A stretch of 27,241 bases of DNA from an uncultured Vampirovibrio sp. (GTDB lineage Bacteria; Cyanobacteriota; Vampirovibrionia; Gastranaerophilales; Gastranaerophilaceae), in the NCBI GenBank assembly GCA_910579975.1, contig CAJTWU010000023.1:1-27241 (forward strand), in the 5' to 3' direction. Every line of letters begins with the position of its first letter. The stretch's first letter is position 1. Positions 8,743-15,695 of the stretch are shown in pieces. Below the pieces are notes generated by a model, which saw only the letters and a list, made by a program, of their open reading frames with translations, did not search any database and was not told the DNA's origin. The position numbers and the translations under genes were made by a program.

Positions 8743-8850
8743 TTATCTTGAGCGTGTGTTGTCACGCTTTTGACCTTTGATATTCCTTGCTTGTCCAAGC
8801 AAATCATCAATTTGTTTGTGACCAAATACTTTGCGGAGCAATGAATAGTC
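8743..8850 (-). pseudogene. C-terminal fragment of an unknown mobile-element gene
   Basis: Just upstream of tnpV on the same strand, 35 codons read D-Y-S-L-L-R-K-V-F-G-H-K-Q-I-D-D-L-L-G-Q and continue to an R-S-R tail and stop TAA at 8743-8745. The frame is closed upstream by TAA at 8851-8853. Its ordered, basic C-terminal look, its position before tnpV, and the abrupt switch to an opposite-strand fragment at about 8855 suggest a truncated gene from a conjugative or mobilizable element. The family was not identified. Confidence 0.4.
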
Positions 8851-8856
8851 TTAAGC

Positions 8857-9189
8857 ATTTCGGGTCGAGATCAGCAAGACCAAAAGTTACATTTAGAGTT
8901 TAATCGTGAAAGATGTATTTGGGAATTAGTTGAAGAAGAAACGGACTTTTTCAAAGAACCAAAGGATGAATTACTTGTAAAAATTTCAACGATTGTTACA
9001 AAAGAAAATCCGAATTGATCAGGAACGGCATCAGAATTAATCAGCCTGTTGCAGCTTGATTTAAGACCAAATGTTTTGTCAAGAAAGCTAAATGTTTTAG
9101 CAACAAGATTGTTGAACGAATACAATATTTATTTCAAAAATACACGCACAAGTGAGTGCAGAACGATAGATTTTGTATTGAAAAAATAA
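8857..9189 (+). pseudogene. C-terminal fragment of a mobile-element replication/ATPase-type protein
   Basis: The plus strand reads HLEFNRERCIWELVEEETDF, then KENPN, a TGA stop, then SGTASELISLLQLDLRPN and VLSRKLNVLATRLLNEYNIY, ending with TAA at 9187-9189. This matches the C-terminal module typical of AAA/primase-like replication proteins of Firmicutes integrative elements, where a tryptophan normally precedes SGTA. The internal TGA is thus probably a W-to-stop change. No start or N-terminal ATPase domain remains. The fragment is opposite in strand to the tnpV relic, showing a rearrangement at about 8855. Confidence 0.6.
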
Positions 9190-9196
9190 TTCAAAA

Positions 9197-9260
9197 ATGA
9201 CACAAATGACGATAAATATATAACAGTATTTAGGTGTTAAAATATCGTCATTTGTGTCAT
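9197..9260. repeat. 18-bp perfect inverted repeat, 28-base spacer
   Basis: ATGACACAAATGACGATA (9197-9214) is exactly inverted at 9243-9260. The spacer (9215-9242) is AT-rich. It lies directly after the replication-protein fragment and before two more hairpins. It could be a recombinase or replication-protein binding site, or a terminator-like stem; there is no T-run. Confidence 0.75.
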
Positions 9261-9305
9261 AAAACTAAAAAATTTAAGAACTTTTTTCCTCGGAGAGCAA
9301 TGGGT

Positions 9306-9347
9306 TTTAGGGTTTCCCTAAACAGCATTGTGGTGTCACAACACCAC
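9306..9347. other. Paired inverted repeats, candidate oriT
   Basis: Two neighbouring short stems are present: TTTAGGG (9306-9312) with CCCTAAA (9316-9322), and GTGGTGT (9330-9336) with ACACCAC (9341-9347) around a CACA loop. No gene explains them. Paired stems of this kind next to relics of mobilizable elements resemble origins of transfer recognised by relaxases. No relaxase gene is left in the window, so the assignment is by structure only. Confidence 0.4.
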
Positions 9348-9439
9348 GCTGGCGAAAAAAGTGCAAAAGAATTTGATACCCCTTTTTCGGACAAAAAACT
9401 TGATAGAGTTTTTTGTGTTTCCTGATAAGGAGAATATAA

Positions 9440-9607
9440 ATGATAAGTAGCAAAGAATTAAGAAAATATATATTAATGAACTACAAAGAGATATTACAAT
9501 ACTTTAAAGAAAACAATATTAAAACTAAAGGTGGAAAGGAAATCTCGCACAAAGATTTGCGAACAGCGGTTTTATTGATGAATGAAAAACATCCTCTTTG
9601 TCGTTGA
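9440..9607 (+). CDS. Small unknown ORF, 55 aa
   Basis: ATG at 9440 has AAGGAG five bases upstream. The product is short, charged and helical (MISSKELRKYILMNYKEILQ at the start) and ends at TGA 9605-9607. The family was not recognised. It overlaps the next ORF by 26 bases, which suggests translational coupling or an ancestral single gene broken by a frameshift. It sits in the mobile debris between the candidate oriT and the convergent defence gene. Confidence 0.5.
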   Translation: MISSKELRKYILMNYKEILQYFKENNIKTKGGKEISHKDLRTAVLLMNEKHPLCR

Positions 9608-9974
9608 CAAAGATGTTCAGTGGTTTAAAGAAAGAATATCGTGGTATCAAAACACACTTTCAAAAAATAATATTGAATATCCTATAATGGATTTTCAGTT
9701 AAAACCAATGACCAAAAAAGAATTGGCAAAATTCTTTGAACAGGATGTATTAACCATCAAAAAAGCAATTACAGAAATGGAGAAACAAACAAATTACAAA
9801 ACCAGAAATTATCATAACGGAATACTCTATATTGGCAAAGAACAAATACTATGGCTCTTGAAAAACAAATTTAAAAGAACATACATAAAATTTCTCGAAC
9901 AATACAAAATGGAATTGGCTGAAATTTATAAAGCCAATGGCGGATTTTATGATAATTATTTTTACAGAAACTAA
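9582..9974 (+). CDS. Unknown 130-aa protein, mobile region
   Basis: The N-terminal third is mixed. Residues around 44-63 (KPMTKKELAKFFEQDVLTIK) look like a helix-turn-helix, followed by strand-like YHNGILYIGKEQILWLL and a helical C-terminus rich in K and Y. This could be a small DNA-binding (excisionase- or winged-helix-like) protein, but no family was recognised. ATG at 9582 lies within the end of the upstream small ORF and lacks its own clear ribosome site, so translation probably depends on the upstream ORF. Confidence 0.5.
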   Translation: MKNILFVVDKDVQWFKERISWYQNTLSKNNIEYPIMDFQLKPMTKKELAKFFEQDVLTIKKAITEMEKQTNYKTRNYHNGILYIGKEQILWLLKNKFKRTYIKFLEQYKMELAEIYKANGGFYDNYFYRN

Positions 9975-9984
9975 TATTAAAATA

Positions 9985-10022
9985 AACCTTGAAAAACAAG
10001 AATTAAAATATTTTTCAAGGTT
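9985..10022. terminator. Hairpin between convergent genes
   Basis: AACCTTGAAAAA (9985-9996) pairs perfectly with TTTTTCAAGGTT (10011-10022) around a 14-base loop. It sits between the stop of the plus-strand ORF (9974) and the end of the minus-strand effector gene (10077). A bidirectional terminator role fits its place, though T-tracts lie mainly inside the stem. Confidence 0.5.
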
Positions 10023-10076
10023 ATGCTTCAGTAATATTATATTAATTTTGGAAAAATTTACAAAAATATTTTATAT

Positions 10077-10994
10077 TTATTTAAGATTATTAAACTTATC
10101 TGCTAAAGCTAATAATGAATCAGCTGAAGATGGATTTTTTAATAATTGTTCCATAATCATTTTAGTCATAAAATCTTCAGTGCTTTCTGTTTTAGCAGCA
10201 GAAGCAGCACTAGTACTTGCCATAACTATAGATTGAATCGTATCAGAATTTACGGATTTAACTTCCGTTTTCAAATCATCGATTTTATCAGAAATTTCAT
10301 AAAGAATAGGTAAAATATTGTTGCTTTTTTCAATTTCAGCACCAGATTCGTCAGATGTTTTTTTTTCATCAAAACTTAAATTTTCTATAGTTTGAATCAA
10401 TCTTGTTTTGATTTTTGAAACTGAATCCAAATCTTTTAAATCATAGTCAAAAGTTCTAATATTCACTACATCAAACGGAATTATTTCGCCTTTTTCTTTT
10501 AAATGAATAATATTTTTTCCTAATGAAGTTCTATAACCAATTTCATAAAACACATTTGGATTATGTCCCGAAATATCTGCGATAATCAAATCATCATTTT
10601 TAAGATGATCCAGTATAGTTTGATCTATTGAATCAGACGCATTTATCAGGTCTCCCCTAATCGCTTCAAATTCACATTTTTCGCATACTGGCTTAATTAT
10701 ATATGTATATAATTGGTCTGCTCTTTTTCTTATTTCCGTTCCTTCATCTCCGATTGGAGAAACCACAAAACATTTTCTCATATTCTCTCTCCTTAAATTT
10801 ATTGAATATACACCTCTATCAATCTTTTTTATTGAACCATTTCTAAGCAAAGTATTTATTGACCCAGCAAATTGTCCTTCAGAATAATCACTTGAATCAA
10901 TATTATTAAGATGCCTTTTTATTTCCTGAACACTATAGCTCCTATTATCAGATAGAAGACTAAGCACGATTTCTTGTATTCTTGCACTATTCAT
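10077..10994 (-). CDS. Winged-helix / nucleoside-deoxyribosyltransferase-like protein, candidate defence effector
   Basis: The protein has 305 residues. Residues 1-70 form a winged-helix module (ARIQEIVLSLLSDNRSYSVQ to GSIKKIDRGVYSI). Residues 72 to about 205 carry a Rossmann-like domain with CFVVSPIGDEGTEIRKRAD, IRGD, and LIIADISGHNPNVFYEIG, the pattern of nucleoside 2-deoxyribosyltransferase/TIR-like proteins. The Glu in FYEIG is at the position of the family's catalytic acid. The C-terminal third is helical and charged, with an alanine-rich stretch, probably for oligomerisation. ATG 10994 follows AAAGGACGGTG; an internal ATG at residue 72 could give the catalytic domain alone. Inferred role: a nucleotide- or NAD-cleaving antiphage effector. 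It could instead act in nucleotide metabolism or as a regulator. Confidence 0.68.
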   Translation of the reverse strand: MNSARIQEIVLSLLSDNRSYSVQEIKRHLNNIDSSDYSEGQFAGSINTLLRNGSIKKIDRGVYSINLRRENMRKCFVVSPIGDEGTEIRKRADQLYTYIIKPVCEKCEFEAIRGDLINASDSIDQTILDHLKNDDLIIADISGHNPNVFYEIGYRTSLGKNIIHLKEKGEIIPFDVVNIRTFDYDLKDLDSVSKIKTRLIQTIENLSFDEKKTSDESGAEIEKSNNILPILYEISDKIDDLKTEVKSVNSDTIQSIVMASTSAASAAKTESTEDFMTKMIMEQLLKNPSSADSLLALADKFNNLK

Positions 10995-11020
10995 TGTATA
11001 TTCACCGTCCTTTCAACTAG

Positions 11021-11049
11021 ATTATAATATATTTTTTGAGCGTTGTCAA
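11021..11049 (-). promoter_or_regulatory. Consensus sigma-A promoter of the effector gene
   Basis: On the minus strand a perfect TTGACA (11044-11049) and a perfect TATAAT (11021-11026) are separated by 17 bases, about 27 bases upstream of the gene start at 10994. This predicts strong basal expression, unusual for a toxic effector unless its activity is controlled after translation. Confidence 0.8.
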
Positions 11050-11185
11050 TAATTTCTTGCAATTATTATGAATTTTCTTGTACTTCTTGTGCTTTTATGA
11101 TGATATTGTTTTATGAATGAGGGTTTAAAAGGTAATGAATTTTTGTCTATGCAATATCAAAAAAGTATATACCTTTTGATAAAAT

Positions 11186-11202
11186 GTACTCAAAAAGTAC
11201 TC
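11186..11202. repeat. Short direct repeats near right att site
   Basis: GTACTC occurs at 11186-11191 and 11197-11202, one helical turn apart. A small inverted repeat, TATCAAAA/TTTTGATA, lies just before it (about 11157-11182). The gene-free stretch 11000-11216 inside the right end of the island holds nothing else apart from the effector promoter. Such repeats could be integrase arm or excisionase sites; this is inferred from position. Confidence 0.35.
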
Positions 11203-11216
11203 ACGAACAAAAAGAA

Positions 11217-11254
11217 GGCTATAAATTTGGCGTAGTTAAGCCAAATTTATAGCC
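11217..11254 (-). terminator. Terminator of guaA (island-supplied)
   Basis: A perfect 15-bp inverted repeat (11217-11231 with 11240-11254, loop 11232-11239) is followed on the minus strand by a T-rich tract. It lies eight bases after the guaA stop but inside the island, so the island replaces the native terminator now at 9-40. Confidence 0.85.
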
Positions 11255-11261
11255 TTTAATA

Positions 11262-12791
11262 TCATTCCCACTCGACGGTGCCGGGGGGTTTGGAGGTTAT
11301 GTCGTAGACAACACGGTTGACATGGGCAACCTCATTTGTTATGCGGTTAGAAACCGTTGCAAGAATATCGTAAGGTATTCTTGCCCAATCGGCTGTCATA
11401 AAATCATCTGTTGTTACTGCACGAATTGCCACAAGGTTATCATATGTTCTATGGTCACCCATTACACCAACGGTATTAACACCCGGCAGGACACAGAAAA
11501 ACTGTGCAAGATTTTTTTCATAGCCGTTCTTTGCCATTTCGTCACGGAGCACCCAGTCAGCATCCTGAAGCACCTTGATTTTCTCTGCTGTAATTTCACC
11601 GATTATACGAACACCAAGTCCCGGACCCGGGAACGGCTGACGCCAGACAAGCTCTTTAGGAATACCGAGCTTTTCGCCGACTCTTCTTACCTCGTCCTTA
11701 AACAAATCGGCAAGCGGCTCAATGATGCCCAAGAATTCCACATCCTCAGGCGTATTCACTCTGTTATGGTGTGTTTTAATAACATCGGCATCACCCTTGC
11801 CCGATTCAATACAATCAGGATAGATTGTACCCTGTGCGAAAAAGCCAAGCTCATTCTGCTTTCTGATTTCATTCCAGAACACATTGAAAAATTCTGTACC
11901 GATTATCTTTCTTTTTTCCTCAGGGTCAGTAACACCTTTTAATTTTGAAAGAAAATGTTCACCGCAATTTACTCTTACAAAATTCATATCAAACAGTGTG
12001 GTAAAGGTGCTTTCTACAAAATCGCCCTCGTTCTTACGCATCAGTCCCTGGTCAACAAAAACGCAGGTGAGCTGCTTACCTACCGCACGTGACAGCAAAC
12101 CTGCTGCAACAGAACTGTCAACACCGCCTGATAAACCGAGTATAACCTTTTTATCACCAATCTGCTCTCTGAGCCTTTCAACAGTATTATCTATGAAATT
12201 ATCCATTACCCAATCGCCTGCACACGCACAAACCTCATAAAGGAAATTATATAGTATCTGTGAACCGAACTGTGAATGAGTAACCTCAGGATGAAACTGA
12301 ACAGCATAAATATTCTTTTCTGTATTCTGCATAGCAGCACAAGGGCAGTCATTGGTAGCTCCTACGATTTCAAAGCCTTTAGGAGGAACAGCAATATAAT
12401 CAGTATGACTCATCCACACAACGGATTTTTCATCCACATTCTTAAAAAGCTTTGAGCTTTTGTCAGCAGTAAGTTCGATTTTACCGTACTCACTGACAGG
12501 TGCAGTTTTAACCTCGCCGTCACCCATCCAGGCAACAAGCTGACAGCCATAGCAGATTCCGAGCACAGGAATACCAAGGTCAAGTATTGCTTTATCATAA
12601 TGAGGCGAACTCATATCATAAACAGAATTAGGACCGCCTGTAAAAATAATACCCTTATAGTTATTATTTTTAATAACATCAATCGGTGTGGTATATGGCA
12701 GAATTTCTGCATAAACGCTGTGGTCGCGCACACGGCGGGCAATTAACTGATTATATTGTCCGCCAAAGTCAAGAACAAGAATTTTATCCAT
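11262..12791 (-). CDS. guaA: GMP synthase (glutamine-hydrolysing)
   Basis: The protein has 509 residues and converts XMP, glutamine and ATP to GMP in the cytosol. The N-terminal class I amidotransferase has catalytic Cys80 in LGICYGCQL and His167/Glu169 in FHPEV. The ATP-pyrophosphatase P-loop is LGLSGGVDSS (SGGVDS at 221-226). The C-terminal dimerisation domain ends TSKPPGTVEWE. ATG at 12791 is preferred over the upstream in-frame codons because of the AGGAGA site seven to eight bases before it and the family length. The gene is complete even though the island enters its 3' end. Confidence 0.97.
   Translation of the reverse strand: MDKILVLDFGGQYNQLIARRVRDHSVYAEILPYTTPIDVIKNNNYKGIIFTGGPNSVYDMSSPHYDKAILDLGIPVLGICYGCQLVAWMGDGEVKTAPVSEYGKIELTADKSSKLFKNVDEKSVVWMSHTDYIAVPPKGFEIVGATNDCPCAAMQNTEKNIYAVQFHPEVTHSQFGSQILYNFLYEVCACAGDWVMDNFIDNTVERLREQIGDKKVILGLSGGVDSSVAAGLLSRAVGKQLTCVFVDQGLMRKNEGDFVESTFTTLFDMNFVRVNCGEHFLSKLKGVTDPEEKRKIIGTEFFNVFWNEIRKQNELGFFAQGTIYPDCIESGKGDADVIKTHHNRVNTPEDVEFLGIIEPLADLFKDEVRRVGEKLGIPKELVWRQPFPGPGLGVRIIGEITAEKIKVLQDADWVLRDEMAKNGYEKNLAQFFCVLPGVNTVGVMGDHRTYDNLVAIRAVTTDDFMTADWARIPYDILATVSNRITNEVAHVNRVVYDITSKPPGTVEWE
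11264..11274. repeat. Right att direct repeat in guaA
   Basis: This exact copy of the left repeat (52-62) forms the last GuaA codons (E-W-E). The island restores the coding end with TGA in place of the original TAA, so guaA stays intact. Confidence 0.82.
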
Positions 12792-12821
12792 CAAATTTCT
12801 CCTAAAAAACAGTTTGTACGT

Positions 12822-12850
12822 ATTATATATTATCAATTTGATAAATGCAA
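12822..12850 (-). promoter_or_regulatory. guaA promoter with palindrome in the spacer
   Basis: On the minus strand TTGCAT (12845-12850) and TATAAT (12822-12827) are 17 bases apart. A perfect 15-base palindrome, TTATCAATTTGATAA (12830-12844), fills the spacer and could be an operator. The leader is too short for a purine riboswitch. Confidence 0.6.
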
Positions 12851-12894
12851 GAAAATATAACAGCTTTCTGCAAATTCAGATAATAAAATACAAA

Positions 12895-13500
12895 CTAAAA
12901 TTTAGCACTTATATAATTTGCAATAAGCTCAACAGTTTCATCAATGCCGAGCTTTGCCACATTTATTGATAAGTCATAGGTTGATGCATCGCCCCATCTG
13001 TCATCGCTGTAAAAATTATGGAACTTTGCACGTTTTTTATCCATTGCCTTGATTTCCTTTGCAGCATTTTTCGGAACAATGCCGTAATCATTAATTACTC
13101 TGTTCATTCTGTATTCATCATCAGCATGAAGGAATACGGACACTACGTCTTTTCTTTCTCTTAAAATATACTCAGCACATCTTCCGACGATTATACAATT
13201 GCCCTCAGATGCAACCTTTTTAATCGTATCAAACTGATACTGAATAATCTGATCCTCAAGGCTTAAACCACTATTCCCCATAGGAACCAGCCCATCGGTA
13301 GAAACATTGAACAAAAAACTCCTTGTTGGTTTTTCATCATAAAAATGGAATAGATTTTCGTCAAAGCCGCTTTCTTTTGATGCTCTTTTAATAATCTCTT
13401 TATCATAATAAGGAACACCGAGCTTTTCTGCCAGCTTTGTTCCGATTTCATGTGCACCGCATCCAAACTGTCTTCCGATAGTAATTACAAAATTTTTCAT
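12895..13500 (-). CDS. Cytidylate kinase-like family protein
   Basis: The protein has 201 residues. The N-terminus FVITIGRQFGCGAHEIGTKL carries a modified P-loop, followed by LGVPYYDKEII, the pattern of the cytidylate-kinase-like family common in Firmicutes and Bacteroidetes. A helical lid region with basic residues (DDEYRMNRVINDYGI) follows. The substrate is uncertain; family members are often annotated by similarity only, and the true Cmk is usually a separate gene. ATG at 13500 has a strong GGGAGGT site. It is divergent from the GH95 gene and precedes guaA on the same strand, but guaA has its own promoter. Confidence 0.85.
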   Translation of the reverse strand: MKNFVITIGRQFGCGAHEIGTKLAEKLGVPYYDKEIIKRASKESGFDENLFHFYDEKPTRSFLFNVSTDGLVPMGNSGLSLEDQIIQYQFDTIKKVASEGNCIIVGRCAEYILRERKDVVSVFLHADDEYRMNRVINDYGIVPKNAAKEIKAMDKKRAKFHNFYSDDRWGDASTYDLSINVAKLGIDETVELIANYISAKF

Positions 13501-13549
13501 AAGAATACCTCCCTATTTATATTTTTATAATAACACAAAATAAAACAAC

Positions 13550-13578
13550 TTGCAATTTATAATAACATTTAGTACAAT
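13550..13578 (+). promoter_or_regulatory. Promoter of GH95 gene, predicts leaderless mRNA
   Basis: TTGCAA (13550-13555) and TACAAT (13573-13578) are 17 bases apart, and the ATG begins seven bases after the -10 box. Transcription would start at or near the A of ATG. No purine-rich ribosome site is visible upstream. A TATAAT at 13558-13563 is an alternative -10 but lacks a good -35. Confidence 0.5.
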
Positions 13579-13584
13579 CAAAAT

Positions 13585-15678
13585 ATGGAAAATAAATTAT
13601 ATTATACAAAAAAAGCAAAATATTTTGAAGAGGCACTACCTATCGGTAACGGAAGAATAGGCGGACTTGTATTCGGCAATCTGAAAAAGGAGAGAATTGC
13701 ATTAAACGAGGACAGCCTTTGGTCCGGTTATCCGAAGGATTTGAACAAAAAGGATGCAGGCAAGCATCTTGATGCTGTAAGAGATGCGATTTTCAATAAG
13801 AATTACGAAAAGGCAAAGGATATTCTCAATAAAGATATGCACGGTCATTGGAGTGAGGCTTATCTTCCTTTCGGTGATCTGATAATTGAATATAAAAATT
13901 CGCCAAAAAAGAACTATGAACGGACTCTTGATCTGGAAACAGGTGTTGCAGAGGTTAAAGCAAACGGCTTTTGTCAGACGGTTTTTGTTTCACATCCGGC
14001 ACAGCTAATGGTTGTTAACATACATAGTGACCGTGGCATAAGCTTTAAGGTACGCTTAAACAGCCAGCTTCACCATAAGGTCGAAACTATTGAGGACAGT
14101 CTTGTAATCAAAGGCAAAGCACCGGAGGTCTGTATGCCACCGTATTATAATCAGGGTGAAACCATTGTTTGGGGCGACAAGGGTATGGATTTCTGCGGTA
14201 TTGTCAAGGTACAGGGCAATGCTGTTTTTAATGGTGACTGCATTGAGGTAACAAATCAAAAGGACACTACCCTGCTTATTTCACTTGCCACAAGCTTTAT
14301 TGACTTCAAATCCATGCCCACAGGCGATGCGTATAAAAATGCACTGAATTATTTTGAAAGCATCAAAACTTACAAGCTTCTGCTCGATGAGCACCGCAAG
14401 GACTTTTCATCCTTATTCAACAGGGTCAGCATTACACTCGAAGGCAGCCGTGATGATTTAACAACTGATAAAAGAATAAAAAGAATGAAAAAGCACAATG
14501 ATGACAACGGGCTTATTGCGTTATTATTCCAGTACGGAAGATATTTGACAATATCGGCATCACGAAAAGGCACAAAAGCAATGACTCTGCAGGGAATATG
14601 GAATACACATCTGAGAGCACCCTGGTCATCAAGCTACACAACAAATATAAATACCGAAATGAATTACTGGTGCACAGATATTGCCAATCTGAGCGAATGC
14701 TTTGAGCCATTAACAGAATTAGCCGAAAAGCTAATTTATAACGGCTCTGTAACTGCAAAGGATTATTATAACTGCGGTGGTGCCTGCTCGCACCACAACA
14801 CGGATATATGGGGAGCATCATACCCTGCAGGCTATCCTGACGGTGACGGTGATTCATGCCAGTATGCACCTTGGAGTATGAGCCTGCCGTGGATACTCAA
14901 TCAGCTTTATGAGCATTATCTATACATAAATGATGAGGAATATAAAGAAAAATTAATTCCGATGTTTAAAAGCTGTCTTGAATTTTACAACGACTATTTA
15001 GTTGAACACAATGGCGAGCTTGTCACATGTCCGTCAATCAGTCCTGAAAATAATTATAAGGATAACGGTGTATGCCTTGCACCGACATATATGCCATCAA
15101 TGGACAGAGAAATTCTTTTTGATTTCTTTGAAAACTGCAGAGAACTTGGATTTGAGGCTCCTGAAATTCAGCAGGTTAAGCCTGCAAGCGACGGCAGAAT
15201 ACCTGAATGGATTGAGGAATTTGAAGAAACCGAGGTTGAGCACAGACATGTAAGTCATTTATACTGCATTTATCCATCACGCTTTATTCAGAATGATGAG
15301 CTTAACAAGGCGGCTGAAAAATCACTTAATGTACGCGGATTTGGAGGTACAGGCTGGTCATTGGGCTGGAAGGTCTGCCTGTGGGCAAGGCTGGGAAACG
15401 GCAAAAATGCATTGAGGCTCATTAAACAGCAGCTTACATACATTAAACCGTCACCTTTTAAAATCACACTTGTATGGGGCGGTGGTTCATATCCGAATTT
15501 GTTTGATGCACATCCGCCGTTCCAGATTGACGGCAACTTCGGCGTTTGTGCAGGTATTGCAGAAATGTTTAAAAACAGGGCACTGCCTGATAGCTGGAGC
15601 GGTGAAATAAAAGGACTGAAAGGCTACGGCGGAAAAGATATTTCATATAAATTCAAAAACGGAAAAGAGCTTAATTAA
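13585..15678 (+). CDS. GH95-family glycoside hydrolase (alpha-fucosidase/galactosidase type)
   Basis: The protein has 697 residues and no signal peptide, so it is probably cytosolic and acts on imported oligosaccharides. The N-terminus (ALPIGNGRIGGLVFGNLKKE, LNEDSLWSG) is typical of GH95. Catalytic-type residues are visible: N354 and N356 in TNINTEMNYW, the EHRHVSHLY segment near 552-560, and D649 in FQIDGNFG. Family members are usually 750-800 residues. This one looks shortened before the HRH segment, after FQIDGNFGVCAGIAEMF, and at the C-terminus, so activity could be altered. Specificity may be alpha-1,2-L-fucosidase or alpha-L-galactosidase. It stands alone, divergent from the cytidylate-kinase-like gene. 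Confidence 0.88.
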   Translation: MENKLYYTKKAKYFEEALPIGNGRIGGLVFGNLKKERIALNEDSLWSGYPKDLNKKDAGKHLDAVRDAIFNKNYEKAKDILNKDMHGHWSEAYLPFGDLIIEYKNSPKKNYERTLDLETGVAEVKANGFCQTVFVSHPAQLMVVNIHSDRGISFKVRLNSQLHHKVETIEDSLVIKGKAPEVCMPPYYNQGETIVWGDKGMDFCGIVKVQGNAVFNGDCIEVTNQKDTTLLISLATSFIDFKSMPTGDAYKNALNYFESIKTYKLLLDEHRKDFSSLFNRVSITLEGSRDDLTTDKRIKRMKKHNDDNGLIALLFQYGRYLTISASRKGTKAMTLQGIWNTHLRAPWSSSYTTNINTEMNYWCTDIANLSECFEPLTELAEKLIYNGSVTAKDYYNCGGACSHHNTDIWGASYPAGYPDGDGDSCQYAPWSMSLPWILNQLYEHYLYINDEEYKEKLIPMFKSCLEFYNDYLVEHNGELVTCPSISPENNYKDNGVCLAPTYMPSMDREILFDFFENCRELGFEAPEIQQVKPASDGRIPEWIEEFEETEVEHRHVSHLYCIYPSRFIQNDELNKAAEKSLNVRGFGGTGWSLGWKVCLWARLGNGKNALRLIKQQLTYIKPSPFKITLVWGGGSYPNLFDAHPPFQIDGNFGVCAGIAEMFKNRALPDSWSGEIKGLKGYGGKDISYKFKNGKELN

Positions 15679-15695
15679 AATACTTCCAACAATTA

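Larger units (their letters stand above)
52..11274. mobile_element. Genomic island integrated in the 3' end of guaA
   Basis: The island is bounded by the 11-bp repeats at 52-62 and 11264-11274. One repeat is within intact guaA; the other is a displaced guaA end with its own stop and terminator. The 3' end of guaA is an established target of tyrosine-recombinase genomic islands. The contents are accessory: a restriction-modification operon, a TnpV relic, fragments of mobile-element genes and a candidate defence effector. They are visibly more AT-rich than the genes after 11262. No complete integrase, relaxase or replication gene is present, so the element is probably immobile or mobilised in trans. 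Confidence 0.8.

Noticed and set aside
9229..9243. 15-base string TTTAGGTGTTAAAAT shared with 18120-18134
   Set aside because: At 9229 there is no -35 box at the right distance and no gene follows; likely coincidence in AT-rich DNA.
9234..9425. 63-codon plus-strand ORF over the inverted repeats
   Set aside because: No ribosome site; it starts inside the 18-bp inverted repeat spacer and runs through two perfect stems. The peptide has no family-like pattern.
11322..11942. 206-codon plus-strand ORF antisense to guaA
   Set aside because: Shadow of guaA's codon pattern; no ribosome site and no recognisable domain.
12792..12894. Purine riboswitch upstream of guaA
   Set aside because: The predicted leader is about 25 bases, too short for the aptamer, and no three-way junction sequence is visible.
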